This document shows, piece after piece, positions 49,576-62,241 of a DNA stretch of 64,000 bases. This DNA is from Bog-473 sp036489775 (GTDB taxonomy: Bacteria > Actinomycetota > Acidimicrobiia > Acidimicrobiales > RAAP-2), in assembly GCA_036489775.1 (NCBI GenBank), contig DASXFC010000031.1, positions 62,001 to 126,000 on the forward strand, in the 5' to 3' direction. Below the pieces are notes generated by a model. It saw only the letters and a list, made by a program, of their open reading frames with translations. It was not told the DNA's origin and made no database searches. The position numbers and the translations under genes were made by a program. Every line of letters starts with the position of its first letter. Position 1 is the first letter of the stretch.

Positions 49576-50775
49576 ATGGACGAGCCGTTCGGCGGCAGCA
49601 TCGAGCCCGGCTTCGAAGCCGTCGGCGACGCCTTCAAGACCAACTTCGAGAAAGGCCGCGAGCGCGGGGCCGCTTTCTGCCTGCACGTCGACGGGCGCAA
49701 GGTGGTCGACATCTACGGCGGCTACGCCGATCGGGCCCGCTCGATCCCCTATGACCAGGACGCCCTCCAGCTCGTCTTCTCGAGCACCAAGGGCGCCACC
49801 GCCATCTGCGCCAACCTGCTCGAGCAGCGCGGCCAACTCGACCTGTCCGCGCCGGTGGCCAACTACTGGCCCGAATTCGCCCAGGCCGGCAAGGAGAACA
49901 TCCCTGTCCTCTGGCTGCTCTCACATCAGGCCGGCCTCCCCGTGGTCGACCGTGACCTGAGCCCCGAGGAAGCCCAGGCCTGGGATCCCATGATCGAGGC
50001 GCTGGCCGCCCAGGCTCCGGTCTGGGAACCGGGCACCGCGCACGGCTACCACGCCCTCACCTACGGCTACCTGGTCGGCGAGGTGGTGCGCCGGATCACC
50101 GGCACATCGCTCGGCACCTTCTTTGCCGAGCAGGTGGCCGGACCGCTCGGCCTCGAATTCTGGATCGGCCTGCCCGAGGCGCAGGAGCACCGGGTCTCCC
50201 CGATCGGCGGCGGTGCCGGCAGCCTGCTGCCCGAGGGCAGCGACGGGCCACCGTCGGGCCTGTCCTTCGGCAAGACGCTGCTGGGCCGCGCCCTCAACGC
50301 CGCCCGGGCCTTCAGCGAGCCCGGCTGGATGAACACCGTGGCCTGGCACGCGGCCGAGGTCCCAGCGGGCAACGGCATCACCAACGCCCGCTCGCTCTCC
50401 CGCCTCTACGCCGCGCTGATCAGTCCGGTCGAGGGTGGGCCGCCGGAGTCGTTCTTCACGCCCGAACAGGTGGAGCGGGCACGTACCCAGCGGACCTCGG
50501 GGGTCGACCAGGTCTTCTTGAGCGTGGGCTACCCGATGGAGCAGCGGATCGGCCAGGGCTTCTGGCTGGCCAACGAGTACGCGGCCTGGGGCGGAGCCGG
50601 CAGCTTCGGCCATGCCGGGGCGGGCGGCTCCTACGGCTTCGCCGACCCGGAGAACAAGGTGGCGGTGGGCTACGTCATGAACAAGATGGGAGCCGACATC
50701 GCCGGCGACCCCCGTTCCCACCGGCTGGTCAAGGCGGTGTACGACTCGATCGGCGCCGAGCCGAAATACTTCTGA
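49576..50775 (+). CDS. Serine hydrolase of the beta-lactamase/EstB family
   Basis: The 399-residue enzyme of the beta-lactamase-related (class C fold) family has the SxxK motif in VFSSTKGATAICANLL (Ser-Ser-Thr-Lys), and the Tyr motif is represented by HGYHALTYGYLVGEVV. A KTG-equivalent is not obvious, but FGHAGAGGSYGFADPEN is in the expected place. No signal peptide is present, so it is a cytoplasmic esterase rather than a resistance enzyme. AGGAGAG precedes the ATG. It follows the amidohydrolase by 35 bases. Confidence 0.87.
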   Translation: MDEPFGGSIEPGFEAVGDAFKTNFEKGRERGAAFCLHVDGRKVVDIYGGYADRARSIPYDQDALQLVFSSTKGATAICANLLEQRGQLDLSAPVANYWPEFAQAGKENIPVLWLLSHQAGLPVVDRDLSPEEAQAWDPMIEALAAQAPVWEPGTAHGYHALTYGYLVGEVVRRITGTSLGTFFAEQVAGPLGLEFWIGLPEAQEHRVSPIGGGAGSLLPEGSDGPPSGLSFGKTLLGRALNAARAFSEPGWMNTVAWHAAEVPAGNGITNARSLSRLYAALISPVEGGPPESFFTPEQVERARTQRTSGVDQVFLSVGYPMEQRIGQGFWLANEYAAWGGAGSFGHAGAGGSYGFADPENKVAVGYVMNKMGADIAGDPRSHRLVKAVYDSIGAEPKYF

Positions 50776-50793
50776 CCAGGAACGGGTTGTACT

Positions 50794-51267
50794 TTGGGTA
50801 CGAAAGGCAGTCAATTGTTCACGCGCAAGAAGAAGGAAACCGAAGCGGTGGAATACGAAGTGGCCAAGACCGAAGACGAGTGGCGCCAGGAACTCGCACC
50901 CGAGCGCTACGCCGTACTGCGCAAGGCGGGCACTGAGCCGGCCTGGAGCGGTGAGTTGCTCCACGTCGACGGCGAAGGGGTCTTCCGCTGCGCCGGCTGT
51001 GGGGCCGAACTCTTCGACACCGACTCGAAGTTCGAATCGGGCTCGGGCTGGCCCAGCTTTGACCGGGCCAAGTCGGCCGGCACCATCATCGAGAACACGG
51101 ACCGCAGTCACGGGATGAGCCGCACCGAGATCGTGTGCGCCCGGTGTGGCGGCCACCTGGGACACGTGTTCCCAGATGGCCCCACCGACACCGGATTGCG
51201 CTACTGCGTCAACTCGCTCTCGTTGACCTATGACCCCGAGAGCGAGAAGGACGCAGCCGACAGCTGA
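50794..51267 (+). CDS. msrB: Peptide-methionine (R)-S-oxide reductase
   Basis: MsrB repairs methionine-R-sulfoxide in proteins. Up to 157 residues are readable, with the catalytic Cys in LRYCVNSLSL, the zinc knuckles CAGC and CARC, and GSGWPSFDRAKSAG. The TTG at 50794 gives a basic leader (TKGSQLFTRKKKE), but GTG 50848 with AGGAA nine bases upstream matches the usual family N-terminus (VEYEVAKTEDEWRQEL), so the true start is uncertain. Its stop lies four bases from the convergent ssb stop. Confidence 0.92.
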   Translation: MGTKGSQLFTRKKKETEAVEYEVAKTEDEWRQELAPERYAVLRKAGTEPAWSGELLHVDGEGVFRCAGCGAELFDTDSKFESGSGWPSFDRAKSAGTIIENTDRSHGMSRTEIVCARCGGHLGHVFPDGPTDTGLRYCVNSLSLTYDPESEKDAADS

Positions 51268-51270
51268 CGC

Positions 51271-51696
51271 TCAGGCCTCGGCGGCCACCGGGTCAGCGGG
51301 CTCGCGCCCGGCGCCGTCGACCAGATCGAGAGCGCTCCGGCGCTCCACCTTCTGCACATCGGCGGTGGCGAAGCGCAGGCTCGGCCCGATCTCGTCCGCG
51401 GTGATCTCCACCTTGGACCGGTGCTCGCCCTCGTCGTTGTCCCAGGCGCGCTGCTCGAGCCGTCCGGTCACCACGACGCGCATGCCCTTGGCCAGGCTCA
51501 GCGCGGCGTTCTCGGCCAGATCCCGCCAGCAGACGACGTCGAAGTAGGACGTCGCCTCGTGCCACTCCTGAGTGGCGCGGTCCTGCCAACGACGGTTGAC
51601 GGCCACCCCCAGCTGGGTGGTGGCTTGCCCGTCTCGGGTGTAGCGGATCTCCGGTTCACGGGTCAGGTTGCCGGTGATTGTGGTGGTGTTGGCCAT
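51271..51696 (-). CDS. ssb: Single-stranded DNA-binding protein
   Basis: A 141-residue OB-fold protein: TTTITGNLTREPEIRYTRDGQATTQLGVAVNRRW, then SYFDVVCWRDLAENA. It protects single-stranded DNA in replication and repair. The C-terminus (DPVAAEA) lacks the acidic DDDIPF-type tip of the main replicative SSB, so this may be a paralogue (SsbB-like). Start choice: of two ATGs six bases apart, the one at 51696 has AGGAG six bases upstream; the ATG at 51702 abuts the Shine-Dalgarno. Confidence 0.9.
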   Translation of the reverse strand: MANTTTITGNLTREPEIRYTRDGQATTQLGVAVNRRWQDRATQEWHEATSYFDVVCWRDLAENAALSLAKGMRVVVTGRLEQRAWDNDEGEHRSKVEITADEIGPSLRFATADVQKVERRSALDLVDGAGREPADPVAAEA

Positions 51697-51798
51697 GGCC
51701 ATCTCCTTTATCTCTCGTGCCCCCGGGGTGGGGACACCACCAGCGTGCGGATCTGACCTTGCACGAAACCTGACAGAGATATTTGCCCTGGCTAGCAG

Positions 51799-51804
51799 TA
51801 CAAT
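51799..51804 (+). promoter_or_regulatory. -10 element of the GT39 gene
   Basis: TACAAT lies 18 bases before the ATG at 51823. The predicted leader is about 12 bases and consists almost entirely of G plus A (gggggaggggga), which also serves as Shine-Dalgarno. Confidence 0.55.
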
Positions 51805-51822
51805 TCCCCCGGGGGAGGGGGA

Positions 51823-53712
51823 ATGAAGACAACTCATAGGCGGCGCGCCATGTCCTTTTGGCGCTCCCCAGAGGACCAACCGGCCTGGGCCAGGCCAGCC
51901 CTGCTGGGCCTCGCGGCGGTGGCCGCCTTTGCCTACGCCTGGGGGATGAACAGCGCCAACCTCGAGGTGTTCTACGGCGCCGCCGTGCGCTCGATGGCCG
52001 GGAACTGGCACGACTTCTTCTTCGCCGCCTTCGACCCGTGGGGCACGGTGTCGGTCGACAAGCTGCCTGGCGCCTTATGGCTCGAGGCCCTGTCGGTCCG
52101 GATCTTCGGCTTCCACATCTGGGCCTTCGTCCTGCCCCAGGTCATCGAGGGCACGCTCACCGTGCTGGTGCTCTACCGGACGGTGCGGCGGGTGGCCGGC
52201 CCCGGCGCCGGGCTGGTGGCCGCCGGCATTCTCGCCATCACTCCGGCCACCGTCCTGCTCAACCGGGGCAATGTCTCGGACACGCTGCTGATCCTCCTGC
52301 TGGTGCTGGCGGTCGACGCCACCCAACGGGCCATCGCTTCGGGGCGCTGGCAGACCCTGGCCCTGGCCGGCCTCTACGTGGGTCTGGCCTTCCAGGCCAA
52401 GATGCTCCAAGCCTGGATCGTGCTGCCCGCCCTCTACCTGGCCTACCTGCTGGCCGGGCCGACGGCCGACCTGGTCCGGCGCTGCACGCACGTGGTGCTT
52501 TCGGGCGTGGTGGTCCTGATCGTCTCGCTCAGCTGGATGACCGCGGTGAGTGTGGTGCCGTCCCACGACCGCCCCTACGTCGACGGCAGCTGCAACAACT
52601 CGATCTACAGCCAGGTCTTCCTCTACAACGGGACCGACCGCCTGAGCGGCCACGTGCTCACGCAGGCGGGCTGTCGCCCCGCATCGCCGCAGCTGGCCAC
52701 CACCGAATCGCACCTGCCGGTCGAGGTGGTGGGCCACCTGTCCAAGGGCCTCGGCCGCTTCCTGACCGGCGGTTTCGGGCGCCTGGCCGCCTGGCTCTTC
52801 CCGCCCTCGCTGGTGGCCATCATCGGGCTCCTCATCGAGACCCGCCGGCGACCGAGAACCGATGCCCGGCGGGCCGCCGTGGTGATGTGGACTATCTGGT
52901 TGTTCTTCACGTGGGAATTCTTCAGTGATTCCCACCAGCTCAACTCCTACTACCTGGCTGCGCTGATCCCCCCCATCGCCGCCCTGTGCGGCATGGGCCT
53001 GGCCGCCGCCTGGTCGCATCGCGACTCGAGGAGGGTGCGAACCACTGTGCTGTTGACGGTGGCTGGTGGCACGGCGTACGCCGCCTCGCTGGTACCGGGC
53101 AGTGCCGGCGTCGCCCTCTGGGCCTGGGTCAGCAGTGGAACGTTGGCGTTGGCCGCCATCGTCCTGCTCGCCCTGGCCCATCGCCCCGCCCTGGCCCGCT
53201 GGAGTGTGCCGGCCGGGTTCACACTGGGCGCGCTGGCCCTGGCGGCCGGTCCGGCCTGGGCCTCAGCCGCGTCAGTGCGCGATCAGTTGAGCCCGTTCGA
53301 AACGCCGTACCAGCCGGCCAGCCTCACGGCGACGCTGGCCCAACAGAACGCCGGGGCGCTGGCGTCCATCCCGGCGCTCCAAGCCGAGGCCGACCGCGTC
53401 CCCGCCAACCAGGCCGTCAACACCATCGAGTCATCGCAGGCTGATTCGTTCTACGTCCTGGCCACCGGGCGCGAATGGCTCCCCGTGGGTGGATTCACCG
53501 GCCAGATTCCCGAACCGTCGCTGTCCCAGTTCGAGGCCTATGTCCGGGCCGGCAAGGTCGTGCAGGTGACCGTGGCCATGAAGCCCCGCACGACCAACCC
53601 GGACCTGCTGTGGGTCGCCGCGCACTGCACGGCGTCGACGACGAAGGGGACGTTCGTGCTCGAGGGGGTCCACTTCGCGCGGTACCGCTGCAGCAGGGCT
53701 GACGCGCCCTGA
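51823..53712 (+). CDS. GT39/ArnT-like membrane glycosyltransferase
   Basis: The 629-residue polytopic protein has eleven or so helices. It carries the lumenal acidic pair near helix 1-2 (FFAAFDPWGTVSVDKLPGALW), typical of PMT/ArnT-like mannosyl- or aminoarabinosyltransferases using polyprenyl-phosphate sugars. A periplasmic C-terminal domain (~residues 480-629) follows the last helix. Acceptor unknown: protein O-mannosylation, arabinan or wall polymers are all possible. The next gene, ftsX, converges on it. Confidence 0.85.
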   Translation: MKTTHRRRAMSFWRSPEDQPAWARPALLGLAAVAAFAYAWGMNSANLEVFYGAAVRSMAGNWHDFFFAAFDPWGTVSVDKLPGALWLEALSVRIFGFHIWAFVLPQVIEGTLTVLVLYRTVRRVAGPGAGLVAAGILAITPATVLLNRGNVSDTLLILLLVLAVDATQRAIASGRWQTLALAGLYVGLAFQAKMLQAWIVLPALYLAYLLAGPTADLVRRCTHVVLSGVVVLIVSLSWMTAVSVVPSHDRPYVDGSCNNSIYSQVFLYNGTDRLSGHVLTQAGCRPASPQLATTESHLPVEVVGHLSKGLGRFLTGGFGRLAAWLFPPSLVAIIGLLIETRRRPRTDARRAAVVMWTIWLFFTWEFFSDSHQLNSYYLAALIPPIAALCGMGLAAAWSHRDSRRVRTTVLLTVAGGTAYAASLVPGSAGVALWAWVSSGTLALAAIVLLALAHRPALARWSVPAGFTLGALALAAGPAWASAASVRDQLSPFETPYQPASLTATLAQQNAGALASIPALQAEADRVPANQAVNTIESSQADSFYVLATGREWLPVGGFTGQIPEPSLSQFEAYVRAGKVVQVTVAMKPRTTNPDLLWVAAHCTASTTKGTFVLEGVHFARYRCSRADAP

Positions 53713-53722
53713 CCTGAGCTGC

Positions 53723-54610
53723 TCAGACGTCGAGGAAGCGGCGGATGGCCACGGCCGATCCGACCGAACCCAGCAAGATACCGACGACCACGATCACCAC
53801 GTCGGTCACCACCACGTTGCCCGTCGTCATGTGCAGCTCGGAGACCAGGTTGCCCGTGCTGGCATTGCTGGCGAAGTGGTTGAGGACAAGCACGGAGAAG
53901 TACAGCACCACGGCGCTGACGGCCGAACCCAACAGGCCCTGGAGCATCCCTTCGGACATGAACGGCACCCGGATAAACCAGTTGGTGGCCCCCACCAGCT
54001 TCATCACCGAGACCTCTCTGCGTCGGGCGAAGATGGCCATGCGGATCGAGTTCAAGATGAGTACCGAGGCCGAAATGATCAGGATCAGAGCCAGGCCCAG
54101 GCAGACCCACTTGATGATGTTGATGACCTTCTCCTCGCTGCGCACCGAAGCCAGCGGGGCGATGACACTCATCACGCCCGGCGTGCCCTTGAAGGTGTTG
54201 ATCACCGGCTGGACGTCGGACAGGTTGACCGGGGTGCACCAGAACGAGGTCGGCATCTCCGACACCGTGACGTTGCCGTTGATGATGTCGGGTTCGAGCC
54301 GGCGGGCCTCGTTGAAGTTCCAGACCTGGTCATGGAACGGGCAGGGCTGGGCGATGTAATTCAGCTGGCCCAGCTCGGTCTTGACGGCCGAGATCTCCTG
54401 GGCGTTGGCACCCGGCTGCATGAAGACCTGGACCTGGGTGCCCCGCTCCCAGGACACCGAAGCGTTGGCTGCGCCCTGGCGCAACAGGAGGGCGGCGCCC
54501 ACCAGGGTCAGCGACACCGCCACCGTGAGGACGGCGGCGATGGTCATCAGGCGGTTGCGCCAGAGATTGGCCCCGGTTTCGCGTGCGACGTACTCGAAGG
54601 AGACCGGCAC
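53723..54610 (-). CDS. ftsX: Cell division protein FtsX
   Basis: This 295-residue membrane protein has four helices and the extracellular domain between helices 1 and 2 (QVQVFMQPGANAQEI ... EMPTSFWCTPVNLS). With FtsE it forms an ABC-type complex that activates peptidoglycan hydrolases at the septum. The start is GTG 54610, one base after the ftsE TGA; it gives the normal N-terminus VPVSFEYVARETGANLWRN. A longer upstream frame would overlap ftsE. Confidence 0.94.
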   Translation of the reverse strand: MPVSFEYVARETGANLWRNRLMTIAAVLTVAVSLTLVGAALLLRQGAANASVSWERGTQVQVFMQPGANAQEISAVKTELGQLNYIAQPCPFHDQVWNFNEARRLEPDIINGNVTVSEMPTSFWCTPVNLSDVQPVINTFKGTPGVMSVIAPLASVRSEEKVINIIKWVCLGLALILIISASVLILNSIRMAIFARRREVSVMKLVGATNWFIRVPFMSEGMLQGLLGSAVSAVVLYFSVLVLNHFASNASTGNLVSELHMTTGNVVVTDVVIVVVGILLGSVGSAVAIRRFLDV

Positions 54611-54611
54611 C

Positions 54612-55337
54612 TCAGCCCATGCTCCCCGCCGTGATGTCCACGGCGAGCGGAGCACTGTCGATGCCGTAGACACCGCGAGCCTGGTCGCGTACCAGTTTGC
54701 CGTGGCTCAGCTCGATCACGCGTCGGCGCATCTTGTCCACCAGCACCTCGTCGTGGGTGGCCACCACCACCGTGGTCCCGGTGCGGTTGATGCGGTCGAG
54801 CAACTGCATGATGCCTTGGCTGGTCTGCGGGTCGAGGTTTCCCGTGGGCTCGTCAGCCAACAGGATGAGGGGGCGGTTCACGAAAGCACGGGCCACCGCC
54901 ACCCGCTGCTGCTCACCACCGGAAAGTTCGTTCGGGAGGTTGTCGCTCTTGTGGGCCAGTCCCACCAGGTCCAGTACCTGGGGCACCTGGTTGGCCACCA
55001 CGTGACGCGGCCGTCCGATCACCTCGAGGGCGAAGGCCACGTTCTCGAACACGCTCTTGTTGGGCAGCAGGCGGAAGTCCTGGAAGACACAGCCGATGTT
55101 GCGGCGCAGGTAGGGCACGCGCCACTTGGGCAGGTCGACGATGTTGCGCCCGGCTTCGAGGATCTCGCCGCTGTCGGGCAGCTCCTCGCGCAGGAGCAAA
55201 CGGATGAACGTGGTCTTGCCCGATCCCGACGAGCCGACCAGGAAGACGAATTCACCCTTGTCGATCTCGATCGAGATGTCCCGCAGGGCCACGGTGCTGC
55301 CCTTGTAGGTCTTGGTGACGTTGTCGAATCGGATCAT
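54612..55337 (-). CDS. ftsE: Cell division ATP-binding protein FtsE
   Basis: A 241-residue ABC ATPase: MIRFDNVTKTYKGSTVALRDI, Walker A VGSSGSGKTTFIRLL, signature LSGGEQQRVAVARAF, Walker B LILLADEPTGNLD and switch His in VVVATHDEVLV. It energises FtsX signalling. The leader contains two 16-base tandem repeats and a stem-loop (55349-55403). It is the first gene of ftsEX on this strand. Confidence 0.96.
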   Translation of the reverse strand: MIRFDNVTKTYKGSTVALRDISIEIDKGEFVFLVGSSGSGKTTFIRLLLREELPDSGEILEAGRNIVDLPKWRVPYLRRNIGCVFQDFRLLPNKSVFENVAFALEVIGRPRHVVANQVPQVLDLVGLAHKSDNLPNELSGGEQQRVAVARAFVNRPLILLADEPTGNLDPQTSQGIMQLLDRINRTGTTVVVATHDEVLVDKMRRRVIELSHGKLVRDQARGVYGIDSAPLAVDITAGSMG

Positions 55338-55348
55338 GGGCTAGCGGT

Positions 55349-55380
55349 CAAGTTGAGAGAAGGCCAAGTTGAGAGAAGGC
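55349..55380. repeat. Perfect 16-bp tandem repeat in the ftsE leader
   Basis: caagttgagagaaggc occurs twice without a gap (55349-55364, 55365-55380), within the ~145-base gap between prfB and ftsE. Confidence 0.8.
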
Positions 55381-55383
55381 TGA

Positions 55384-55405
55384 GTGCCACCCAGCGCGGT
55401 GGCGC
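55384..55405 (-). promoter_or_regulatory. Stem-loop in the ftsE leader
   Basis: GCCACC (55386-55391) pairs with GGTGGC (55398-55403), extended by two further pairs, around a six-base loop. A TAGGCT box at 55422-55417 (minus) upstream could start a leader that includes this hairpin and the 16-bp repeats. Confidence 0.45.
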
Positions 55406-55483
55406 AACAGGGAGGAAGCCTAGCGAGACAATGTTGCGGTTTGCAGTCATCTGATCGATGGTGCAGGTCACACCCGCTATTGG

Positions 55484-59396
<3,913 letters not shown>

Positions 59397-60141
59397 GGGC
59401 AGACGATCCTACCGGGAGCCTGGATTGCCCTGGCATCGAGGACCAAGGCCGGAGTGAATGGGCTGCGTGCGGCTGACCTGGTCTTTGACCCCACACTCGC
59501 CTGCGGCGAGGTTGACGGACCGGTACCGGCGGCCCGGCGGCGTCGCCACCTTCGGGCCCAACGGCGCCGTGATGGCCCGTATCCCCTCGTCACCACCGGA
59601 CCACGACAATCGTGCTCGCGACGGGCAGGACTTACCTCTAAATCGCACCATGCTCAGCAACCACAAGTTGCCTTACGTGGGTCGTTTTGCCTGCGACTGG
59701 CATCGACTTGCAACCACAGACCCGCACGCAACCCACGGCCAGTGTACGCCCACCACGAAGCGCCATCCCAGCTCACGAGGGCCGGCCGGCTCTATCGGCG
59801 CCATCGGCCGGCGGCAGAGCGGGTTCGGCGTGGCCCAGAGCGATGAACATGTCCTCGACCCCGATGTCGAGCGGGGTCATCACATCGTCATCGTCGTCCT
59901 CGGCCTCCTGGACCGGCGGCTCGGTCATCGCCCCAGTCCATGGCTGTCGTGCATCGGATCCTTTTCCTCTTCACCACGGCAGAGCCGGTCGACATCCGGC
60001 GCCCGCCATGGGCGTTTCAACAGGAGAAACTTACGAGGTGGCCGTGGCCCTTCCGGGGCAGCCGGGTTGTCATCTCGTTGCCGCGATGGCTTAGAGGCGC
60101 CATCGGCAACAGCGCGGCCGATGGCCCGGCGCCGAAGCGGG
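59397..60141. other. 745-bp gap between secA and the mce-associated gene
   Basis: No recognised gene, tRNA or repeat. In many relatives an hpf or comF gene lies next to secA; none is found, though minus-strand frames at 59409-59666 look like non-functional or unrelated sequence. The one supportable item is a 51-codon acidic reading frame at 59773-59928. Confidence 0.5.
59773..59928 (-). CDS. Putative 51-residue acidic protein
   Basis: The frame starts MTEPPVQEAEDDDDDVMTP and continues LDIGVEDMFIALGHAEPALPPADG. Third positions are strongly G/C, as in genuine local genes. Upstream, a nine-codon frame (ATG at 59954) with a strong purine-rich Shine-Dalgarno ends in TGA overlapping this ATG (ATGA), suggesting coupled translation. 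Function unknown; the acidic run might bind a basic partner. No homology is claimed. Confidence 0.45.
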   Translation of the reverse strand: MTEPPVQEAEDDDDDVMTPLDIGVEDMFIALGHAEPALPPADGADRAGRPS

Positions 60142-60861
60142 CTACTGACCGGGCACGTCCGATCCGGCAGAGCCCGACGTGCTGCCGGCGCTGGCCGGTG
60201 TGGCCCCTTCGAGCACGGTCACGTCGGAGATCTTCCACGTCGATCCGACCTCGGTCAGGTTGACGATGAGGCGAACCACGTCGGAGGCGGGCGTGGTGAT
60301 CTTGTCGTTCACGTAGACCTGATCGACCACGGCGTAGACCGAGGCCGAGTGAGGGCTGAGCGATTGCACCAGGTTGTAACGGATCTGCCCCCGGGACTCG
60401 GCCAGGCTGGCTTCGAGCTCCTTGCGGATGGCGGAATTGAAGAACTCGTTGGCCTGGGAGGAGAAGGATCCGGTGGCCATGGCGGTCACCGCGTTGAAGT
60501 CGGTGTCGATCGACTTGGCGTTGAAGTTGAAGAAGTCGACCAGGAACGCCTTTGAAGCGCTCTGCACGGCCGCCTGCTCACCCGAGTCCCCGCTGGACTT
60601 GGTGAAGAACAGCACGGCGAAGACAGCGGTGCCGACCAGGGCCAGTGTGGCCACCACGGCCAACACCCGGATGAGGCGATCCTGGGGCCCGACCGGCGGC
60701 CGCTCGTTCTTGGGCCCGTTCCTGGGCTTGATCTTGGCCTGCTTGGCCCGGCGGGCGATGCGGCTCTCCTCGGCGCTGGCCTCATCAGAGCCGCCGACCT
60801 GCTTGACCCCGGGGTCGGGGGCCTGCTCGTCCTCTTCTTCGATCAGGGAGTCGTCAGTCAC
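60142..60861 (-). CDS. Mce-associated membrane protein
   Basis: The 239-residue protein has an acidic N-terminus (EEEDEQAPDPG), a basic stretch (RIARRAKQAKIKPRNGPKNERPP), one transmembrane helix (RVLAVVATLALVGTAVFAVLFF) and an extracytoplasmic NTF2-like domain (AFLVDFFNFNAKSIDTDFNAVTAMATGSF). This is the layout of actinobacterial Mas proteins that stabilise Mce transporters. It lies 48 bases downstream of the last mce gene on the same strand. Confidence 0.85.
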   Translation of the reverse strand: MTDDSLIEEEDEQAPDPGVKQVGGSDEASAEESRIARRAKQAKIKPRNGPKNERPPVGPQDRLIRVLAVVATLALVGTAVFAVLFFTKSSGDSGEQAAVQSASKAFLVDFFNFNAKSIDTDFNAVTAMATGSFSSQANEFFNSAIRKELEASLAESRGQIRYNLVQSLSPHSASVYAVVDQVYVNDKITTPASDVVRLIVNLTEVGSTWKISDVTVLEGATPASAGSTSGSAGSDVPGQ

Positions 60862-60909
60862 GGGAGCGCAGAGTCTGGCACGCCGCCTCGCGGCGCCGAT
60901 GCCATCTGG

Positions 60910-62241
60910 TCAGGCCCGGCGGCGGGCCCGACGCCGGGACGGGCGGGCGCCGGCGACCAGTAGGAACATCGGGACGATCAAGCCGCCCAGGGTGACCAGC
61001 AGCCACATGCTCGAGGCCGAGGCCCGATCAGCCGTGCTGGCGGTGGTAGAGCCGTCGACGGCACCGCTCGGCAGTTCGACATTGGCTTCGGACGCCGTGG
61101 GCGCGACCACCTGGCCGCCGGCGGCCGGGGTGAAACCGGACTGGGTGGCCGGACCGACGCCGTTGCCGTAGACGGTCACGCACCCGGCACCGGGCAAGGT
61201 GTTCGGGATGGGGTTGGCCGTGGGGTACGACTGCCCCTGGACCAGCTCGGGCGGGATGATCAGGCGGGTACGCAGGAACTCCTGGTTGGAGTTGGCGGCG
61301 CCGCCGTTGGTGGTCGCCTTGGCCAGGCCGTCAACCGCGATGGTGTTGACCGCGCCGAAGAAGTACTGGTTGTAGGCCAGACCCTCGTAGAGGTTGTTCA
61401 GGTTGGTCGGCTGAGCGATATTGCTCACGATGGAGGCGGTGTCATGGAGCAGGCAGCCGAGGTTGGGGGTCTGGGTCTGCAGCAGGTCGTTGACCTGGCT
61501 GAAGGCTCCGCTGCCTTCGGTCAACAGGTCGTGCAGGCTGGTCTTGTCCTGGGCCAGCACCTGCACCAGGGCGGCGGTGTTGGCCAGATCGTCCTTGAGC
61601 TCGGGAGCCACCGCCACCACCGCGTTGAGGGCGGGTGGCGAGTTGGCCAGCAACTCGGTGAACTGCTGCTGATAGGCCAGGAATTCCTTGTTGAAGCTGT
61701 TGCCGGCCGAGATGAGGGTGCGGATGCTCGGCGCGTTGCCCTCGAGCGCGGTGGCCAGATCGGTGATGACCTTGTTGAGATCACCGGCCGGGATCGCTTG
61801 CAGCAGCTTGGTGGCCGATTCCACCACCGCACCGACATTGGCCGGGACCTGATTGGCGGCCGCCGGCACCGACGCGTTGTCGTGGAGGGCGGGGGCCGAT
61901 CCGGACCGGGTGGGCACCAGGTTGACCACCTGCTCACCGAGGTCGTTGGCGATCTGTACCGAGGCCTGAACGTCGCTGGGAATGGTGATGCCCGGGTTGA
62001 TGGTCATGGTGACCTTGGTGGCCTTCTTGGTCAGCTGGGTGTTGGCCACCGTGCCCACCGGGACCCCATTGAGCTCGACGGTGAAGTTCGGGTACAGGCC
62101 CGACGCGTCCGGGAACGAGGTGGTGAGGGTGAGCGGGTTGGCCAGCGGAGAGCCCAAGAGGTTGTCCACGCCGTAGCCCACCAGGGCGAAGCTGACCACG
62201 AAGAAGGCGATGAGGTTGATGATCAGGCGGCGTGAGATCAC
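60910..62241 (-). CDS. Mce-family protein (MceF-like position)
   Basis: The 443-residue protein has an N-terminal membrane anchor (LIINLIAFFVVSFALVGYGVDNLLG) and an MlaD/MCE domain (residues ~35-120: FPDASGLYPNFTVELNGVPVGTVANTQL). It also has a long helical region, then a C-terminal hydrophobic segment (MWLLVTLGGLIVPMFLLVAGA) and a basic end. It contributes to a hexameric tunnel for lipid or sterol import. The GTG start overlaps the previous stop (GTGA). Confidence 0.9.
   Translation of the reverse strand: MISRRLIINLIAFFVVSFALVGYGVDNLLGSPLANPLTLTTSFPDASGLYPNFTVELNGVPVGTVANTQLTKKATKVTMTINPGITIPSDVQASVQIANDLGEQVVNLVPTRSGSAPALHDNASVPAAANQVPANVGAVVESATKLLQAIPAGDLNKVITDLATALEGNAPSIRTLISAGNSFNKEFLAYQQQFTELLANSPPALNAVVAVAPELKDDLANTAALVQVLAQDKTSLHDLLTEGSGAFSQVNDLLQTQTPNLGCLLHDTASIVSNIAQPTNLNNLYEGLAYNQYFFGAVNTIAVDGLAKATTNGGAANSNQEFLRTRLIIPPELVQGQSYPTANPIPNTLPGAGCVTVYGNGVGPATQSGFTPAAGGQVVAPTASEANVELPSGAVDGSTTASTADRASASSMWLLVTLGGLIVPMFLLVAGARPSRRRARRRA

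Noticed and set aside
49576..50775. Antibiotic-resistance beta-lactamase
   Set aside because: The SxxK-type fold is present but there is no signal peptide or clear KTG motif, and the operon context is catabolic; an esterase is more likely.
53714..53726. Palindrome CTGAGC-T-GCTCAG between the GT39 and ftsX stops as a terminator
   Set aside because: The loop is only one to three bases and there is no U-tract; too weak to call.
59397..60141. tRNA, hpf or comF gene next to secA
   Set aside because: No cloverleaf-compatible sequence and no recognisable HPF or ComF motif in either strand.
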